The notes: generated from the sequence alone by a model not told the origin. 14,094 bases of DNA from CAWDMN01 sp963803155 (GCA_963803155.1 CAWDMN010000089.1:1-14094), one strand, 5' to 3'. Positions 1 to 7,965 are shown, counted from the first letter of the stretch. Program-made: numbers and translations.

Positions 1-1061
1 TGCGCCCTTACCGCAAGGGCATCCGCTGTTTCTTCGACAGCCAAACGCAAATCAAAATCGATGATGTCAAGTTCCAGTTTGCCGGCTTTTATTTTGGAGT
101 GATCCAGGATGTCATCCAAAATGGTCAAAAGCGAGCTGGCGCTGCTCTGGATCGTTTTCGCATAATCCAGCTGTTCGTCCGTAAGTTTGGTCTCCAGCAA
201 AAGTGCGGTCATCCCCATAACCCCATTCATGGGAGTTCGAATCTCATGGCTCATAGCGGCCAAAAAGCTGCTTTTGGCCCGGTTGGCGGCATCTGCCAAC
301 GCAGACTTATAAAAAAGCTGTTGCACGCTGAAGACAATGCCGACCAAACCGATTCCCCAGATCAATAAGAAAACCATGCCAAGGTAGAAGATGGTCTTCA
401 GTTGAAACGCCCGGATTGGCTGAGCGGGGATGGTCACACTGATGCCTCCCCGCAGATCGCCCAACCGGTACCCCTGTGTGGCATGGCACTTCAAACAGGA
501 TTCCTCGACCCAGAGGGGAGCCATATACCGATAGACGCTGGAAACAGTGGAGTCCTTTGTCAACTCAAAGGCTTCGTCCGTTTTCTTTCGAAAACCCCTT
601 AAGGCGCGAGCCTCCCAATAATCAGCCGAGTTGGCGGGGCGAATGGGTTTCAGGCTCGTAATATGAAACCTTACGTCATTGACATGTTCGCCACTCTGGA
701 TGTTTTTATCCGTGAGTTCAGCTAATTGCCGAGTCATGTAAGCCGGATTGATCTTGGTGAGGAGTCCTTGAGGAGTGGGCCAATCACGATCCGGCATATT
801 TAAATACGGATTGGGAGGTGTTTTGTCGTCGACATATAAATAAACCCCGCCATGTTCGGCGTTCCATTGGCGAGCCAAAACCACTTGTTGAAAATGCGCT
901 CGCATCTCACTCAAAGCAATTTGTTGGATTTGATGAAATACTTCTCCAATCACTAATAAATAAAGCACCGACAGCATGACTGTCCAAAAGGAGACCCAAA
1001 ACAAAATGGTGCGGCGTTGGGTAGAGTATAAGAAAGCAAAGATGTCATTCATTATTTTCAT
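1..1061 (-). CDS. Membrane histidine kinase with DUF3365-like heme sensor domain (3' end cut by window)
   Basis: I translated this directly; 353 codons are visible and the gene runs off the left edge. It starts at an ATG at 1061 with no clear Shine-Dalgarno site; an in-frame ATG three codons in is an alternative. Residues ~18-39 form a first membrane helix. Residues ~40-222 are a probable periplasmic sensor ending in CLKCH (C189, C192, H193) followed by GDLRGGISVTIP, the signature of the DUF3365/Tll0287-like family, where CXXCH binds c-type heme. A second membrane helix spans ~223-245. A HisKA dimerisation domain follows with the phosphoacceptor His272 in MSHEIRTPMNG. The ATP-binding domain, and any receiver domain, lies outside the window. 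By family knowledge it should autophosphorylate in response to a redox or gas signal; the ligand is inferred. The GH109 gene lies ~400 bp upstream on the same strand, too far to imply a shared operon. Confidence 0.88.
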   Translation of the reverse strand, partial: MKIMNDIFAFLYSTQRRTILFWVSFWTVMLSVLYLLVIGEVFHQIQQIALSEMRAHFQQVVLARQWNAEHGGVYLYVDDKTPPNPYLNMPDRDWPTPQGLLTKINPAYMTRQLAELTDKNIQSGEHVNDVRFHITSLKPIRPANSADYWEARALRGFRKKTDEAFELTKDSTVSSVYRYMAPLWVEESCLKCHATQGYRLGDLRGGISVTIPAQPIRAFQLKTIFYLGMVFLLIWGIGLVGIVFSVQQLFYKSALADAANRAKSSFLAAMSHEIRTPMNGVMGMTALLLETKLTDEQLDYAKTIQSSASSLLTILDDILDHSKIKAGKLELDIIDFDLRLAVEETADALAVRA

Positions 1062-1466
1062 GAGAGGCACAAAAAAAAGGATTCAGATACAATTCTGACG
1101 ATTCCCCCCGTTAATGAGATCGATAGAGGCCAGGTTCGAATCAAGTAATCAAGTAGCGCATTGTAAACAAAGCACAATGCACCTAATCTTCATTATCGGT
1201 TTATAGGGGGGGAAGCATTAAATAAGAAAAAAAGAAGAAAGGCCTGGTGATTCTAATTCAAACAGTTTGGCGATGAACGCAGAATGGGAGCGGTGGTCCG
1301 GGGAACGCGGACGCACCGCTTGCCTTCAGCTGTTTTTCAATGTCCGCTGGGACAAAGAAATAAAAAAAGGAAGAGAGAGTCTTCTCAGCGCTATCGAAGA
1401 TGGAATCGAGGCAGCTCCCATGATGTCCGCAATCGATTCTTTCCGTTTATTGACAATCACCCAATC
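1062..1466. other. Non-coding spacer between the histidine kinase and GH109 genes
   Basis: About 400 bp without a convincing gene. The half next to the kinase start (1062-1260) is A+T-rich and presumably carries the kinase promoter, but I could not pick a clear -35/-10 pair. It contains a small 7-bp inverted repeat, GCATTGT (1158-1164) and ACAATGC (1174-1180), which could be an operator or be chance. The half next to the GH109 stop holds a stronger imperfect palindrome, listed separately. Plus-strand open frames in this stretch run into the antisense of the GH109 gene and show no recognisable domain. Confidence 0.6.
1289..1320. repeat. Strong imperfect palindrome (12-bp stem, one bulge)
   Basis: AGCGGTGGTCCG (1289-1300) pairs with CGGAC-G-CACCGCT (1308-1320) around the 7-nt loop GGGAACG, leaving a single bulged G at 1313. 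It sits about 147 bp downstream of the GH109 stop. No T-run directly follows the stem on either strand, so it does not fit a standard intrinsic terminator. It resembles REP-like dispersed palindromes, but only one copy is in the window. It could also stabilise the 3' end of the GH109 transcript. Confidence 0.6.
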
Positions 1467-2849
1467 TCAAGCTTCGCGACGGGGTTGTTGCCATTTTCCC
1501 CGGGTGAAATCAGGGAATTTCATGGGCGCACTCCCTTGCGCCACGGAAAGTTCGCTCAATGGAGCTGGAACCGTCCAGGACGCCGCGTCGTACACGTCCA
1601 TGTCCGGAGTTAATCCTTCGCGCATACATTGGATAAGCCGGAAATTCATGATGTAATCCATCCCGCCATGGCCGCCCATTTTCCGGGCCATCTCGCCGCC
1701 TTTCTTCCAGAGCGGATGCTCATATTGATCCTTATACTTGTCGATGGGGTTCCATTCCTCTTTTCCCTCGCCATCGAAGAAAATGCGAGGCGGGTAATCC
1801 CTGAAAGTCCCCTTGGTCCCGGAGATCATGTTGAGGCGGTCATAGGGTCGAGGACTCACCACATCGTGTTGCAGCATGATGGTTCGTCCGCGCGCTGTTT
1901 TAATCAAACTAGTGTTGATGTCGCCGCACTTGTAAGACTCGTTCCAGCGGGGATCCCCCTGGGGCAGATGGTTCGCTCGATAGGTGCTCAATCCCTTTTC
2001 CAGCGAAGACATGGAAACCATGTAATCGAATCGGTCGCCGCGATTGATGTCCATGTATTGCGCCACGGGCCCCAAACCATGCGTGGGATAAATGTTGCCG
2101 TCCCGCTTGATATGTTCGAAGCGCCGCCAGAGCGCCTCCCCTTCATTTTGGAAAAGCAAGGAACGCAGGTCATGAATATACGCGGCTTCACCGTGGATCA
2201 ATTCCCCCAAGAGCCCAGCCCGGACCATCGTCAGGACAAGCATCTCGTTGTATCCATAACAGCAGTTCTCAATCATGATGCAATGGCGGCGGTTCTTTTC
2301 CGAGGCTTCCACCATTTTCCAGCACTCTTCCAGGGTATTGACGGCGGGGACCTCCACCACCACATGTTTTCCATGATTTAAGCCAGAGTTCAGCATCGGA
2401 AAATGCCAATTCCATGGAGTCACCACGTAAATTAAATCGAGATCATCCCGCTGGCAGAGGTTCTCGAAGTCCCATTCATTTTTCAGGTAAACAGCGGGAG
2501 TCTTTTGTCCGGCTTTTTCCACCAGCGACTTCCCGCGCTCGACCTTTTCCTTGACGATGTCACAAAGGGCAGCGACCTGGACATTGGGAATCGCCAACAA
2601 ATCTTTCAGATGGCCGGTGCCGCGGCCGCCGCAACCGACCAGACCGACGCGCACCGTCTCATGGCGGGAAAAGGGCACTCCGATCATCGATTCATACTGC
2701 CCGCCCTCTGGAGCCGGTGTTTCGGCGGCGAGCAATGAAGCCGGCTCTAATAAATTTCCTCCCGTCATTCCTCCAAACCCAAGTCCCGCGCCTGCCCAAG
2801 CCATGGATTTCAACATTCCCCGCCGAGTAAGTTTTGCTTCTGGTTTCAT
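1467..2849 (-). CDS. GH109-type, NAD-dependent alpha-N-acetylgalactosaminidase-like protein, Tat-exported
   Basis: 460 residues from the ATG at 2849, chosen because an AAGGGG-like site precedes it and it puts the twin-arginine motif at the usual place; a start 48 bp upstream would add 16 residues. The N-terminus has TRRGMLK (RR at 9-10) followed by a glycine/alanine-rich hydrophobic stretch, a Tat signal. A Rossmann fold follows with GLVGCGGRG at 69-77. EVPA at 166-169 replaces the EKP motif of ordinary Gfo/Idh oxidoreductases. ENCCY (194-198), YIHDL (224-228) and YPTHGLGPV (254-262) match the GH109 branch, which hydrolyses terminal alpha-GalNAc with bound NAD+ through an oxidation-elimination mechanism. 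The C-terminal GGHGGMDY stretch also fits. It would act in the periplasm. The GH20 gene lies 87 bp upstream on the same strand, a plausible operon. The family is confident; the exact substrate is inferred. Confidence 0.88.
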   Translation of the reverse strand: MKPEAKLTRRGMLKSMAWAGAGLGFGGMTGGNLLEPASLLAAETPAPEGGQYESMIGVPFSRHETVRVGLVGCGGRGTGHLKDLLAIPNVQVAALCDIVKEKVERGKSLVEKAGQKTPAVYLKNEWDFENLCQRDDLDLIYVVTPWNWHFPMLNSGLNHGKHVVVEVPAVNTLEECWKMVEASEKNRRHCIMIENCCYGYNEMLVLTMVRAGLLGELIHGEAAYIHDLRSLLFQNEGEALWRRFEHIKRDGNIYPTHGLGPVAQYMDINRGDRFDYMVSMSSLEKGLSTYRANHLPQGDPRWNESYKCGDINTSLIKTARGRTIMLQHDVVSPRPYDRLNMISGTKGTFRDYPPRIFFDGEGKEEWNPIDKYKDQYEHPLWKKGGEMARKMGGHGGMDYIMNFRLIQCMREGLTPDMDVYDAASWTVPAPLSELSVAQGSAPMKFPDFTRGKWQQPRREA

Positions 2850-2908
2850 TTTTTTAACCCCTTTCTTTGGGTATATTTCCATATGGATTGTCTTCAATCT
2901 TATTTGCC

Positions 2909-2925
2909 CGGCCGAATTCCGGCCG
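2909..2925. other. Short G+C hairpin between GH20 and GH109
   Basis: CGGCCG (2909-2914), loop AATTC, CGGCCG (2920-2925), just after the GH20 stop. The stem is only 6 bp and no T-run follows in the minus direction, so it is more likely a weak processing or pausing structure than a terminator. Confidence 0.3.
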
Positions 2926-2936
2926 CGCTGCGCCCT

Positions 2937-4583
2937 TCAAGGCTGCTGCTGGGGCCGGTAATTCACATCCCGCGCATCCCATCGTTTTTGCTGGAGCATC
3001 AAGCGCTCAATGAAATCGGCATACTGTTTCCGCACTTTGGGACTCCAAGTGGTCTCAGCCAGCGCGGCGGCCCGCGGAAAGGCCATGAACTCCGCCTGCT
3101 TGGGATTTGGGATATATTCGGTCCATATCTGCCCTTGCGAACCCAAAACATGATGGGTATCCGAGGCCGCAATTTCCTTGGGGATGGGCTCATAGTTATA
3201 AACCACTTCCAGCGGCAAATATCCGCCAATGGCGAGTGGCTCGTTCTTGGTATCTTTGGACTGATAATAATCCAAATAAGTATAATTGGTTGGCGTCATG
3301 ACCACATCGTGGCCGGCTTTGGCGGCGGCAATGCCGCCCTTTTCCCCGCGCCAGGACATCACCGTGGCATTGGGCGCCAGCCCACCCTCCAGAATTTCAT
3401 CCCACCCGATGAGACGCCGTCCCTTGGAGGTCAGAAATTCATCCATGCGCTTGATGAAATAGCTTTGCATTTCCTCTTCATTTTTTAGGCCCAGCTCTTT
3501 AATTCTGGCTTGAATCTCCGCGCTGGCTTTCCATTGCGGTTTGATGGCTTCATCGCCACCCACATGAATGAAGGGAGATGGGAACAGCTCCAGCACTTCG
3601 GTAAGGACATCCTGCAGGAATCGAAGGGTGGATTCGCTCGGATTGAATATGTTGGGATTGACTCCAAAGGTGGTAAAAACTTCGAGCGGCTTGCCGGCAC
3701 AGCCCAGCTCCGGATAAGCGGCGATGGCCGCCTGGGCATGGCCGGGCATTTCAATTTCAGGCACCACATTTATAAAACGATCATGGGCATAAGCCACGAT
3801 TTCCCGAATATCCTCCTGTGTATAAAAACCACCGTGCCGCACGCTGTCAAATGTGGTGCTTTCGTGCAAACGGCCCACCAGCGTCTCTTTCCGCCAGGCG
3901 CCCACCTCCGTCAGCCGGGGATACTTCTTGATTTCAATTCGCCAACCTTGATCGTCGGTCAGATGCCAGTGAAAAGAATTCATCTTAAGCATCGCCGATA
4001 GGTCGATGAACTTCTTGACGAATTCTTTTGGCATGAAATGGCGGCTGCAATCCAACATCAGCCCGCGCCACTGGAAACGAGGGTAATCTTCAATCTGCAC
4101 GCAAGGCACATTCCAGGCCATTCCCGCCACTTTGGCTTCACGGAAAATATCCGGCGGCAATAGCTGCAACATAGTCTGTATCCCATAAAAAACACCGGCG
4201 GGTTCCGCCGCGCGAATCGACACCTGCCGGGGAGTCACGGTCAGTTGATAACCCTCCCGGCCCAGGCGGCTTAATTGCCGGTCAAGCAGCAACACGATGG
4301 CTTTACCTCTTGCTGATTTTTTGGTCATCACCGCCAGAGCATAACCGGTAGCCGGCTCCAACCGGCAAGACAGTCGGCGGGCCAGCATGGATAATGATTC
4401 ATCGGTGAGAATGACGGTATCCTTGGACAAAATAAACTCGCCCGCTTGAACCTTCATCTCGACGGGCTGTGGGATCACCCCAATATGCGATTCCTTCGCA
4501 TAGGTCGAAGGACAAAAGGATACTATTCCAAAAACAAGCAAAAGCAAGCAGCTCCAGACGACTTCTCTAATTTCAATGGTCAT
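2937..4583 (-). CDS. GH20 beta-N-acetylhexosaminidase, Sec-secreted
   Basis: 548 residues from the ATG at 4583, which has GGAG five bases upstream; a GTG two codons earlier is possible but would overlap that site. Residues ~1-29 are a signal peptide (hydrophobic LLLLVFGIV core, cleavage after STYA). A GH20 N-terminal alpha/beta domain (~33-160) is followed by the TIM-barrel catalytic domain. Hallmarks are RGLMLDCSRHFMP near 173-185, HWHLTDDQGWRIE near 205-217, PEIEMPGHAQA near 275-285, and the catalytic Asp-Glu pair in HVGGDE (D344, E345). Later come GWDEIL near 393, SWRG near 410 and QIWTEY near 485-490. The enzyme releases terminal beta-GlcNAc or beta-GalNAc by substrate-assisted catalysis. 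It stands first in the minus-strand pair with the GH109 gene, suggesting joint breakdown of amino-sugar glycans such as mucin-type O-glycans or other glycoconjugates (inference). Confidence 0.95.
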   Translation of the reverse strand: MTIEIREVVWSCLLLLVFGIVSFCPSTYAKESHIGVIPQPVEMKVQAGEFILSKDTVILTDESLSMLARRLSCRLEPATGYALAVMTKKSARGKAIVLLLDRQLSRLGREGYQLTVTPRQVSIRAAEPAGVFYGIQTMLQLLPPDIFREAKVAGMAWNVPCVQIEDYPRFQWRGLMLDCSRHFMPKEFVKKFIDLSAMLKMNSFHWHLTDDQGWRIEIKKYPRLTEVGAWRKETLVGRLHESTTFDSVRHGGFYTQEDIREIVAYAHDRFINVVPEIEMPGHAQAAIAAYPELGCAGKPLEVFTTFGVNPNIFNPSESTLRFLQDVLTEVLELFPSPFIHVGGDEAIKPQWKASAEIQARIKELGLKNEEEMQSYFIKRMDEFLTSKGRRLIGWDEILEGGLAPNATVMSWRGEKGGIAAAKAGHDVVMTPTNYTYLDYYQSKDTKNEPLAIGGYLPLEVVYNYEPIPKEIAASDTHHVLGSQGQIWTEYIPNPKQAEFMAFPRAAALAETTWSPKVRKQYADFIERLMLQQKRWDARDVNYRPQQQP

Positions 4584-4721
4584 AGGCACTCCGGTATGAT
4601 AATTTTGGAATTTCGATATTACGAGACTTGTCGAAGAAAAAACTCAGGCGACACCCGTGAATAGTAGCACTCTAAAAGCAGCTTCTCAAACTATACTTCT
4701 TAAGCACGATTCAATCAAATA
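4584..4721. promoter_or_regulatory. Divergent promoter spacer (GH20 minus, HAD plus)
   Basis: This 138-bp, A+T-rich spacer must carry promoters for both directions. On the plus strand TATACT at 4692-4697 is a reasonable -10 element about 25 bases before the HAD start, but no good -35 box precedes it. On the minus strand I found no convincing -35/-10 pair. Confidence 0.3.
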
Positions 4722-5540
4722 ATGAACCTCCATTCAACAGCTGTGGCAATGCCGGAAATCCTGCGTTCTTGGCCTGGATTGCGAGAAATCAGTCATATCG
4801 TTTTTGATTTCGATGGGACTCTCTCCTGGTTGCGGCACGGTTGGCCTTCCATCATGTTTAGTCTTTTCTCCTCCTTCTATCCGGCTGGCCGTGGAGAGAG
4901 CGATAGCCAAATACGCCACAAACTCGACGAGATTATCTTGGGGCTGAATGGAAAGCCGACAATCTTTCAGATGATCCGTTTTGCGGAAATGGTGGCGACC
5001 ATGGGCGCAATTTGCCCGGGCACTGAAGAATTGAGGAAACAATATCAGGATCGGCTGGATCAGGCCATTGCCCGCCGTACCAATAAAATTCGCGATGGAG
5101 AGGCTAGTCCCGATCAGTATCTCGTTTTTGGAGTGCGTTCATTTTTGGACGAGTTAAATTCGCGGGGATACCAGCTCTTTATTCTCAGCACCACCTTGGA
5201 TCACCGTGTCCGTGAAGAGGCAGACTGCTTGCGGATCAGTCAATATTTTAGAGGAAATATCATCGGCGGGACAGGAGACCCTTTGAAATTTTCCAAAATG
5301 GCAGCGTTGAAAAGCATTTTGGAGCGGGAGAACATTCGAGGATCCCAACTTCTTTCCATCGGGGATGGTCCCGTGGAAATCGGCGACACACGCAAACTCG
5401 GAGGTCTTGCCATTGGTGTAGCCAGCGATGAAAATCATAATGGCTCCGGAATCCCAGACCCCTGGAAACGTCAACAACTGATCGATGCCGGCGCTCATGT
5501 GATTATTCCCGACTTCCGGCATGCGAAGCTGCTGATTTGA
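4722..5540 (+). CDS. HAD-superfamily hydrolase, probable sugar-phosphate phosphatase
   Basis: 272 residues. The ATG at 4722 has no Shine-Dalgarno site; the ATG at 4749 is an alternative nine codons in. All four HAD motifs are present: I, FDFDGT with nucleophile D29 and acid/base D31; II, ILSTT with S156/T157; III, K192 in LKFSK; IV, GDGPVEIGD with D215 and E219. A helical cap of roughly 100-plus residues (about 37-135) sits between motifs I and II, as in the phosphoglycolate-phosphatase/beta-phosphoglucomutase subfamily. No signal peptide, so cytosolic. The predicted reaction is removal of phosphate from a small phosphorylated metabolite; the substrate cannot be read from sequence. It is the first of three same-strand genes, with the DHS-like gene and a PfkB kinase, so a sugar phosphate is plausible (inference). 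A 161-bp spacer with a repeat separates it from the next gene. Confidence 0.85.
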   Translation: MNLHSTAVAMPEILRSWPGLREISHIVFDFDGTLSWLRHGWPSIMFSLFSSFYPAGRGESDSQIRHKLDEIILGLNGKPTIFQMIRFAEMVATMGAICPGTEELRKQYQDRLDQAIARRTNKIRDGEASPDQYLVFGVRSFLDELNSRGYQLFILSTTLDHRVREEADCLRISQYFRGNIIGGTGDPLKFSKMAALKSILERENIRGSQLLSIGDGPVEIGDTRKLGGLAIGVASDENHNGSGIPDPWKRQQLIDAGAHVIIPDFRHAKLLI

Positions 5541-5550
5541 CCTCGCGTTG

Positions 5551-5655
5551 GTAGTGGAACGCGCGAGTGTGACGAAGTCACCTTCTGTGCGTTGCCTCGC
5601 CTGCCTATTCTGCTGAGCGAGCGTAGCTGGTGGCAGCGGTCGCACGGGTCCGTTG
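5551..5655 (+). repeat. Dispersed intergenic repeat, copy 1
   Basis: The core begins GTAGTGGAACGCGCGAG and continues TGTGACGAAGTCACC, and is shared with few changes with the copy at 7981. A looser second half (GAGCG...GGTGGCAGCGGT) also matches the other copy. Each copy has an internal GTGAC-GAR-GTCAC hairpin. It fills the gap between the HAD and DHS-like genes. Confidence 0.65.
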
Positions 5656-5701
5656 GACTATTGCGCTGCATTTTACTCTGTCAATATCGAAAGTAAAAAC
5701 T

Positions 5702-6814
5702 ATGTCGTATCCGGAACTGGATCTTAATAAACTGAAAGTATTGCCTCTCTCTCAACGCCATTCGCTTACGCAGCTGAAGAGCATTTTGCTTGACCCGGAG
5801 AGCGCTCCTCCACCCTGTCCCGGGACAATGCTGAAACAAATCCGACAGTGCGCTACGCAGATCATGAAAGCCAAAGACCGTCATTCAGCGGTCGTTCTCA
5901 TGTACGGGGCTCATCTGGTGCGCAATGGGGCCGGGCTGATTGTCGGAAAGATGATCGCAGGTGGATGGCTGGATCATTTGGCCACCAATGGCGCGGGCTC
6001 AATCCACGACTGGGAGTATGCTTTTCAGCAAGCTTCCACGGAACCGGTCGCCGAAAATGTGAAGACCGGAACTTTTGGCGCCTGGGATGAAACAGGCCGG
6101 TACATCCATCTGGCCTTACTGGCGGGCGCCTTATCCAATTCTGGGTATGGAGAATCCCTGGGGCGATTTATCGTAGAAGAAACAATCACGTTGCCTGAAC
6201 CCAATGAATTGGAAGCCCAAATCCGAAACAATCCCGCCCACCCGCTTTGTCCCGCCCGAGCATCAATGCTGATTGCCATGAAAGAGCGCGGGCTTACAGG
6301 CGGACCTTTCAAAGTTTCTCATCCCGGCAAAGCCTCTTCCATTCTGGCCCAGGCTTATCAGCGAAATGTCCCCCTGACTGTGCATCCGGGAATCGGCTAC
6401 GACATTATTTCCAATCACCCTATGTTCAATGGAGGAGTGATCGGCCATGCCGCCGGAATTGATTTTCGCCGAATGGGGGCAGCGGTTTCAAGACTAAGCG
6501 GCGGAGTGCTTATTTGTATCGGCTCAGCCATCATGGCTCCGCAGGTATTTGAAAAGACCTTGAGCTGTGCCAACAATCTTCACACTCAATCCGGCCTGGG
6601 GATCGTATCCGATTTCGACATTTACGTGGTCGATTTGCAGGAGGGAGCAAGATGGGACTGGAGCGTTGCGGAGCCACCTAAAGAAAACCCGGCTTATTAC
6701 TTGCGCTTCCTGAAGAGCTTTTCCCGAATGGGGGGCCGGCTGCATTATCTGCAGTGCGATAACCGGGTATTCATCCATCATCTATCGAAATTACTCCCAA
6801 AGAACCGGGATTGA
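5702..6814 (+). CDS. Deoxyhypusine-synthase-like protein of unknown function
   Basis: 370 residues from the ATG at 5702. The frame is open back to 5630, but that would place the N-terminus inside the intergenic repeat. No Shine-Dalgarno site, no signal peptide, no membrane helix. The sequence is rich in glycine turns of a Rossmann-type fold: MYGAHLVRNGAG (67-78), ATNGAGSIHDWEYA (94-107), HPGIGYD (228-234), GGVLICIGSAIMAPQVFEK (267-285) and FDIYVVDLQEG (305-315). The layout of turns, with a late GG-hydrophobic strand, then a D-rich strand, then a W-rich segment before a helix, recalls deoxyhypusine synthase and its bacterial homologues (DHS-like NAD-binding fold). I did not identify the catalytic lysine segment with confidence. 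Bacteria have no eIF5A, so a polyamine- or sugar-related NAD-dependent reaction is more likely. Its place between a HAD phosphatase and a sugar kinase suggests sugar or sugar-phosphate metabolism. The family call is tentative. Confidence 0.6.
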   Translation: MSYPELDLNKLKVLPLSQRHSLTQLKSILLDPESAPPPCPGTMLKQIRQCATQIMKAKDRHSAVVLMYGAHLVRNGAGLIVGKMIAGGWLDHLATNGAGSIHDWEYAFQQASTEPVAENVKTGTFGAWDETGRYIHLALLAGALSNSGYGESLGRFIVEETITLPEPNELEAQIRNNPAHPLCPARASMLIAMKERGLTGGPFKVSHPGKASSILAQAYQRNVPLTVHPGIGYDIISNHPMFNGGVIGHAAGIDFRRMGAAVSRLSGGVLICIGSAIMAPQVFEKTLSCANNLHTQSGLGIVSDFDIYVVDLQEGARWDWSVAEPPKENPAYYLRFLKSFSRMGGRLHYLQCDNRVFIHHLSKLLPKNRD

Positions 6815-6820
6815 AAATTC

Positions 6821-6887
6821 ACCACGAAGCACACGAAAAGAAATGAAACAAACCTCTTCGCTCCAAGTCCTTCGTGTGCTTCGTGGT
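6821..6887. repeat. Perfect 17-bp inverted repeat (long hairpin)
   Basis: ACCACGAAGCACACGAA (6821-6837) and its exact reverse complement TTCGTGTGCTTCGTGGT (6871-6887) flank a 33-nt loop. It starts six bases after the DHS-like stop and ends about 40 bases before the PfkB start. From memory, sequences of the form 'accacgaag-cacgaa...' occur as dispersed intergenic palindromes in several environmental bacterial phyla; this is not checked here. In RNA it could attenuate read-through or protect the upstream message. The T-run expected of an intrinsic terminator is absent. Confidence 0.85.
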
Positions 6888-6927
6888 TAAAGAAAGAGCG
6901 GATCAGATTATTTCTTCAAGGAGAGCA

Positions 6928-7965
6928 ATGGACTTCTCACTTTTTCAGCGGCTCACGCTCCGTTATTCGTCCCTTCGTCTCGCGGTGGTGGGGGATTTTT
7001 GTCTCGATCGGTATTTTGAAATCGACTCCACCCGCCAGGAATTGTCGATTGAGACAGGTTTGCCCGTTCATAATGTGATGCGAATTCGCAGTCAGCCCGG
7101 CGGGGCTGGAACAATATTGAACAATCTGGCCGCTTTGGGAATAGGGGAAATCTATCCTGTAGGCTTTTGCGGAGAAGATGGGGAAGGACTTGAATTATTA
7201 CGGGCACTCCAACACTATCCCAACGTCAATCCTGACTATTTCCTGCAGACTCCGCTGCGGCGCACATTTACCTATGGGAAACCACTGGTCCTCTCTCCCG
7301 GACAGGTGCCGGTGGAACTAAACCGTTTGGACATTAAAAATTGGACACCCACTCCGCACCAGGTTTCGGAAAATATTTGCCGGGCAATTGAATCGCTTTC
7401 CGACCAATTGGATGGAATCGTTTTGCTGGACCAAGTGGACTTGGCCGAAACTGGGGTAATCACCCGGCCAGTCCTGGATTTGGTGGGCCGGCTGGCGTTG
7501 CGCAGGCCTCAACTGGCAATTATAGCCGATAGCCGGCGGGGCCTTAAGGAATTCCCCTCGGTTACTTTTAAGATGAACGCCCGCGAACTGGCTTCTCTCA
7601 CCCGAGAATCAATTCCCGCGGAAATTTCCGGGATTGGCTCACTGGCCGCGAATCTGGCGGGCAGGAATGGGCACTCGGTGGTGGTGACACTGGCGGAAAG
7701 AGGAATGTTGGGCGCCCTGCCCGATGGATCGTGGAAACACGTTCCAGCTTTCCCCGTCCGAGGAGAGATCGATATTGTGGGGGCTGGCGATGCGGTCAGC
7801 GCCAATGTGGCGTCGGCTCTGGCTGCCGGCGCCACATTGTTTGAAGCGTTAGAACTCGCTCGCGCGGCGGCTTCTATCGTGATTCACCAATTGGGCGCCA
7901 CGGGCACGGCATCCCTCCAGCAATTGCAGGAGTTGATTTTTGGTTCTGGCTTGACGAGTGAATGA
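6928..7965 (+). CDS. PfkB-family (RfaE/HldE-like) carbohydrate kinase
   Basis: 345 residues from the ATG at 6928, preceded by AAGGAG; the frame is open 18 codons further upstream, but that part overlaps the inverted repeat. The opening LAVVGDFCLDRY (18-29) resembles the first strand of heptose kinases of the RfaE/HldE type. PGGAGTILNNLAALG (57-71) is the first PfkB signature. ADSRRGLKEF (200-209) and KMNARE (215-220) match the strand before the ATP site. DIVGAGDAVSANVASAL (282-298) is the second signature, with D288 as the catalytic base. The predicted reaction is ATP-dependent phosphorylation of a sugar or sugar phosphate in the cytosol. It could be a heptose-7-phosphate kinase or a ribo/fructokinase; no nucleotidyltransferase domain is fused. 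It closes the three-gene plus-strand cluster and faces carB head-to-tail. Confidence 0.85.
   Translation: MDFSLFQRLTLRYSSLRLAVVGDFCLDRYFEIDSTRQELSIETGLPVHNVMRIRSQPGGAGTILNNLAALGIGEIYPVGFCGEDGEGLELLRALQHYPNVNPDYFLQTPLRRTFTYGKPLVLSPGQVPVELNRLDIKNWTPTPHQVSENICRAIESLSDQLDGIVLLDQVDLAETGVITRPVLDLVGRLALRRPQLAIIADSRRGLKEFPSVTFKMNARELASLTRESIPAEISGIGSLAANLAGRNGHSVVVTLAERGMLGALPDGSWKHVPAFPVRGEIDIVGAGDAVSANVASALAAGATLFEALELARAAASIVIHQLGATGTASLQQLQELIFGSGLTSE

Noticed and set aside
1267..1656. Plus-strand open frame of 129 codons in the kinase/GH109 spacer
   Set aside because: Its second half is antisense to the confident GH109 gene, its first half covers a palindrome, and it has no domain or ribosome binding site.
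1629..2381. 250-codon plus-strand open frame inside GH109
   Set aside because: Wholly antisense to a gene with clear family motifs; composition fits a shadow frame.
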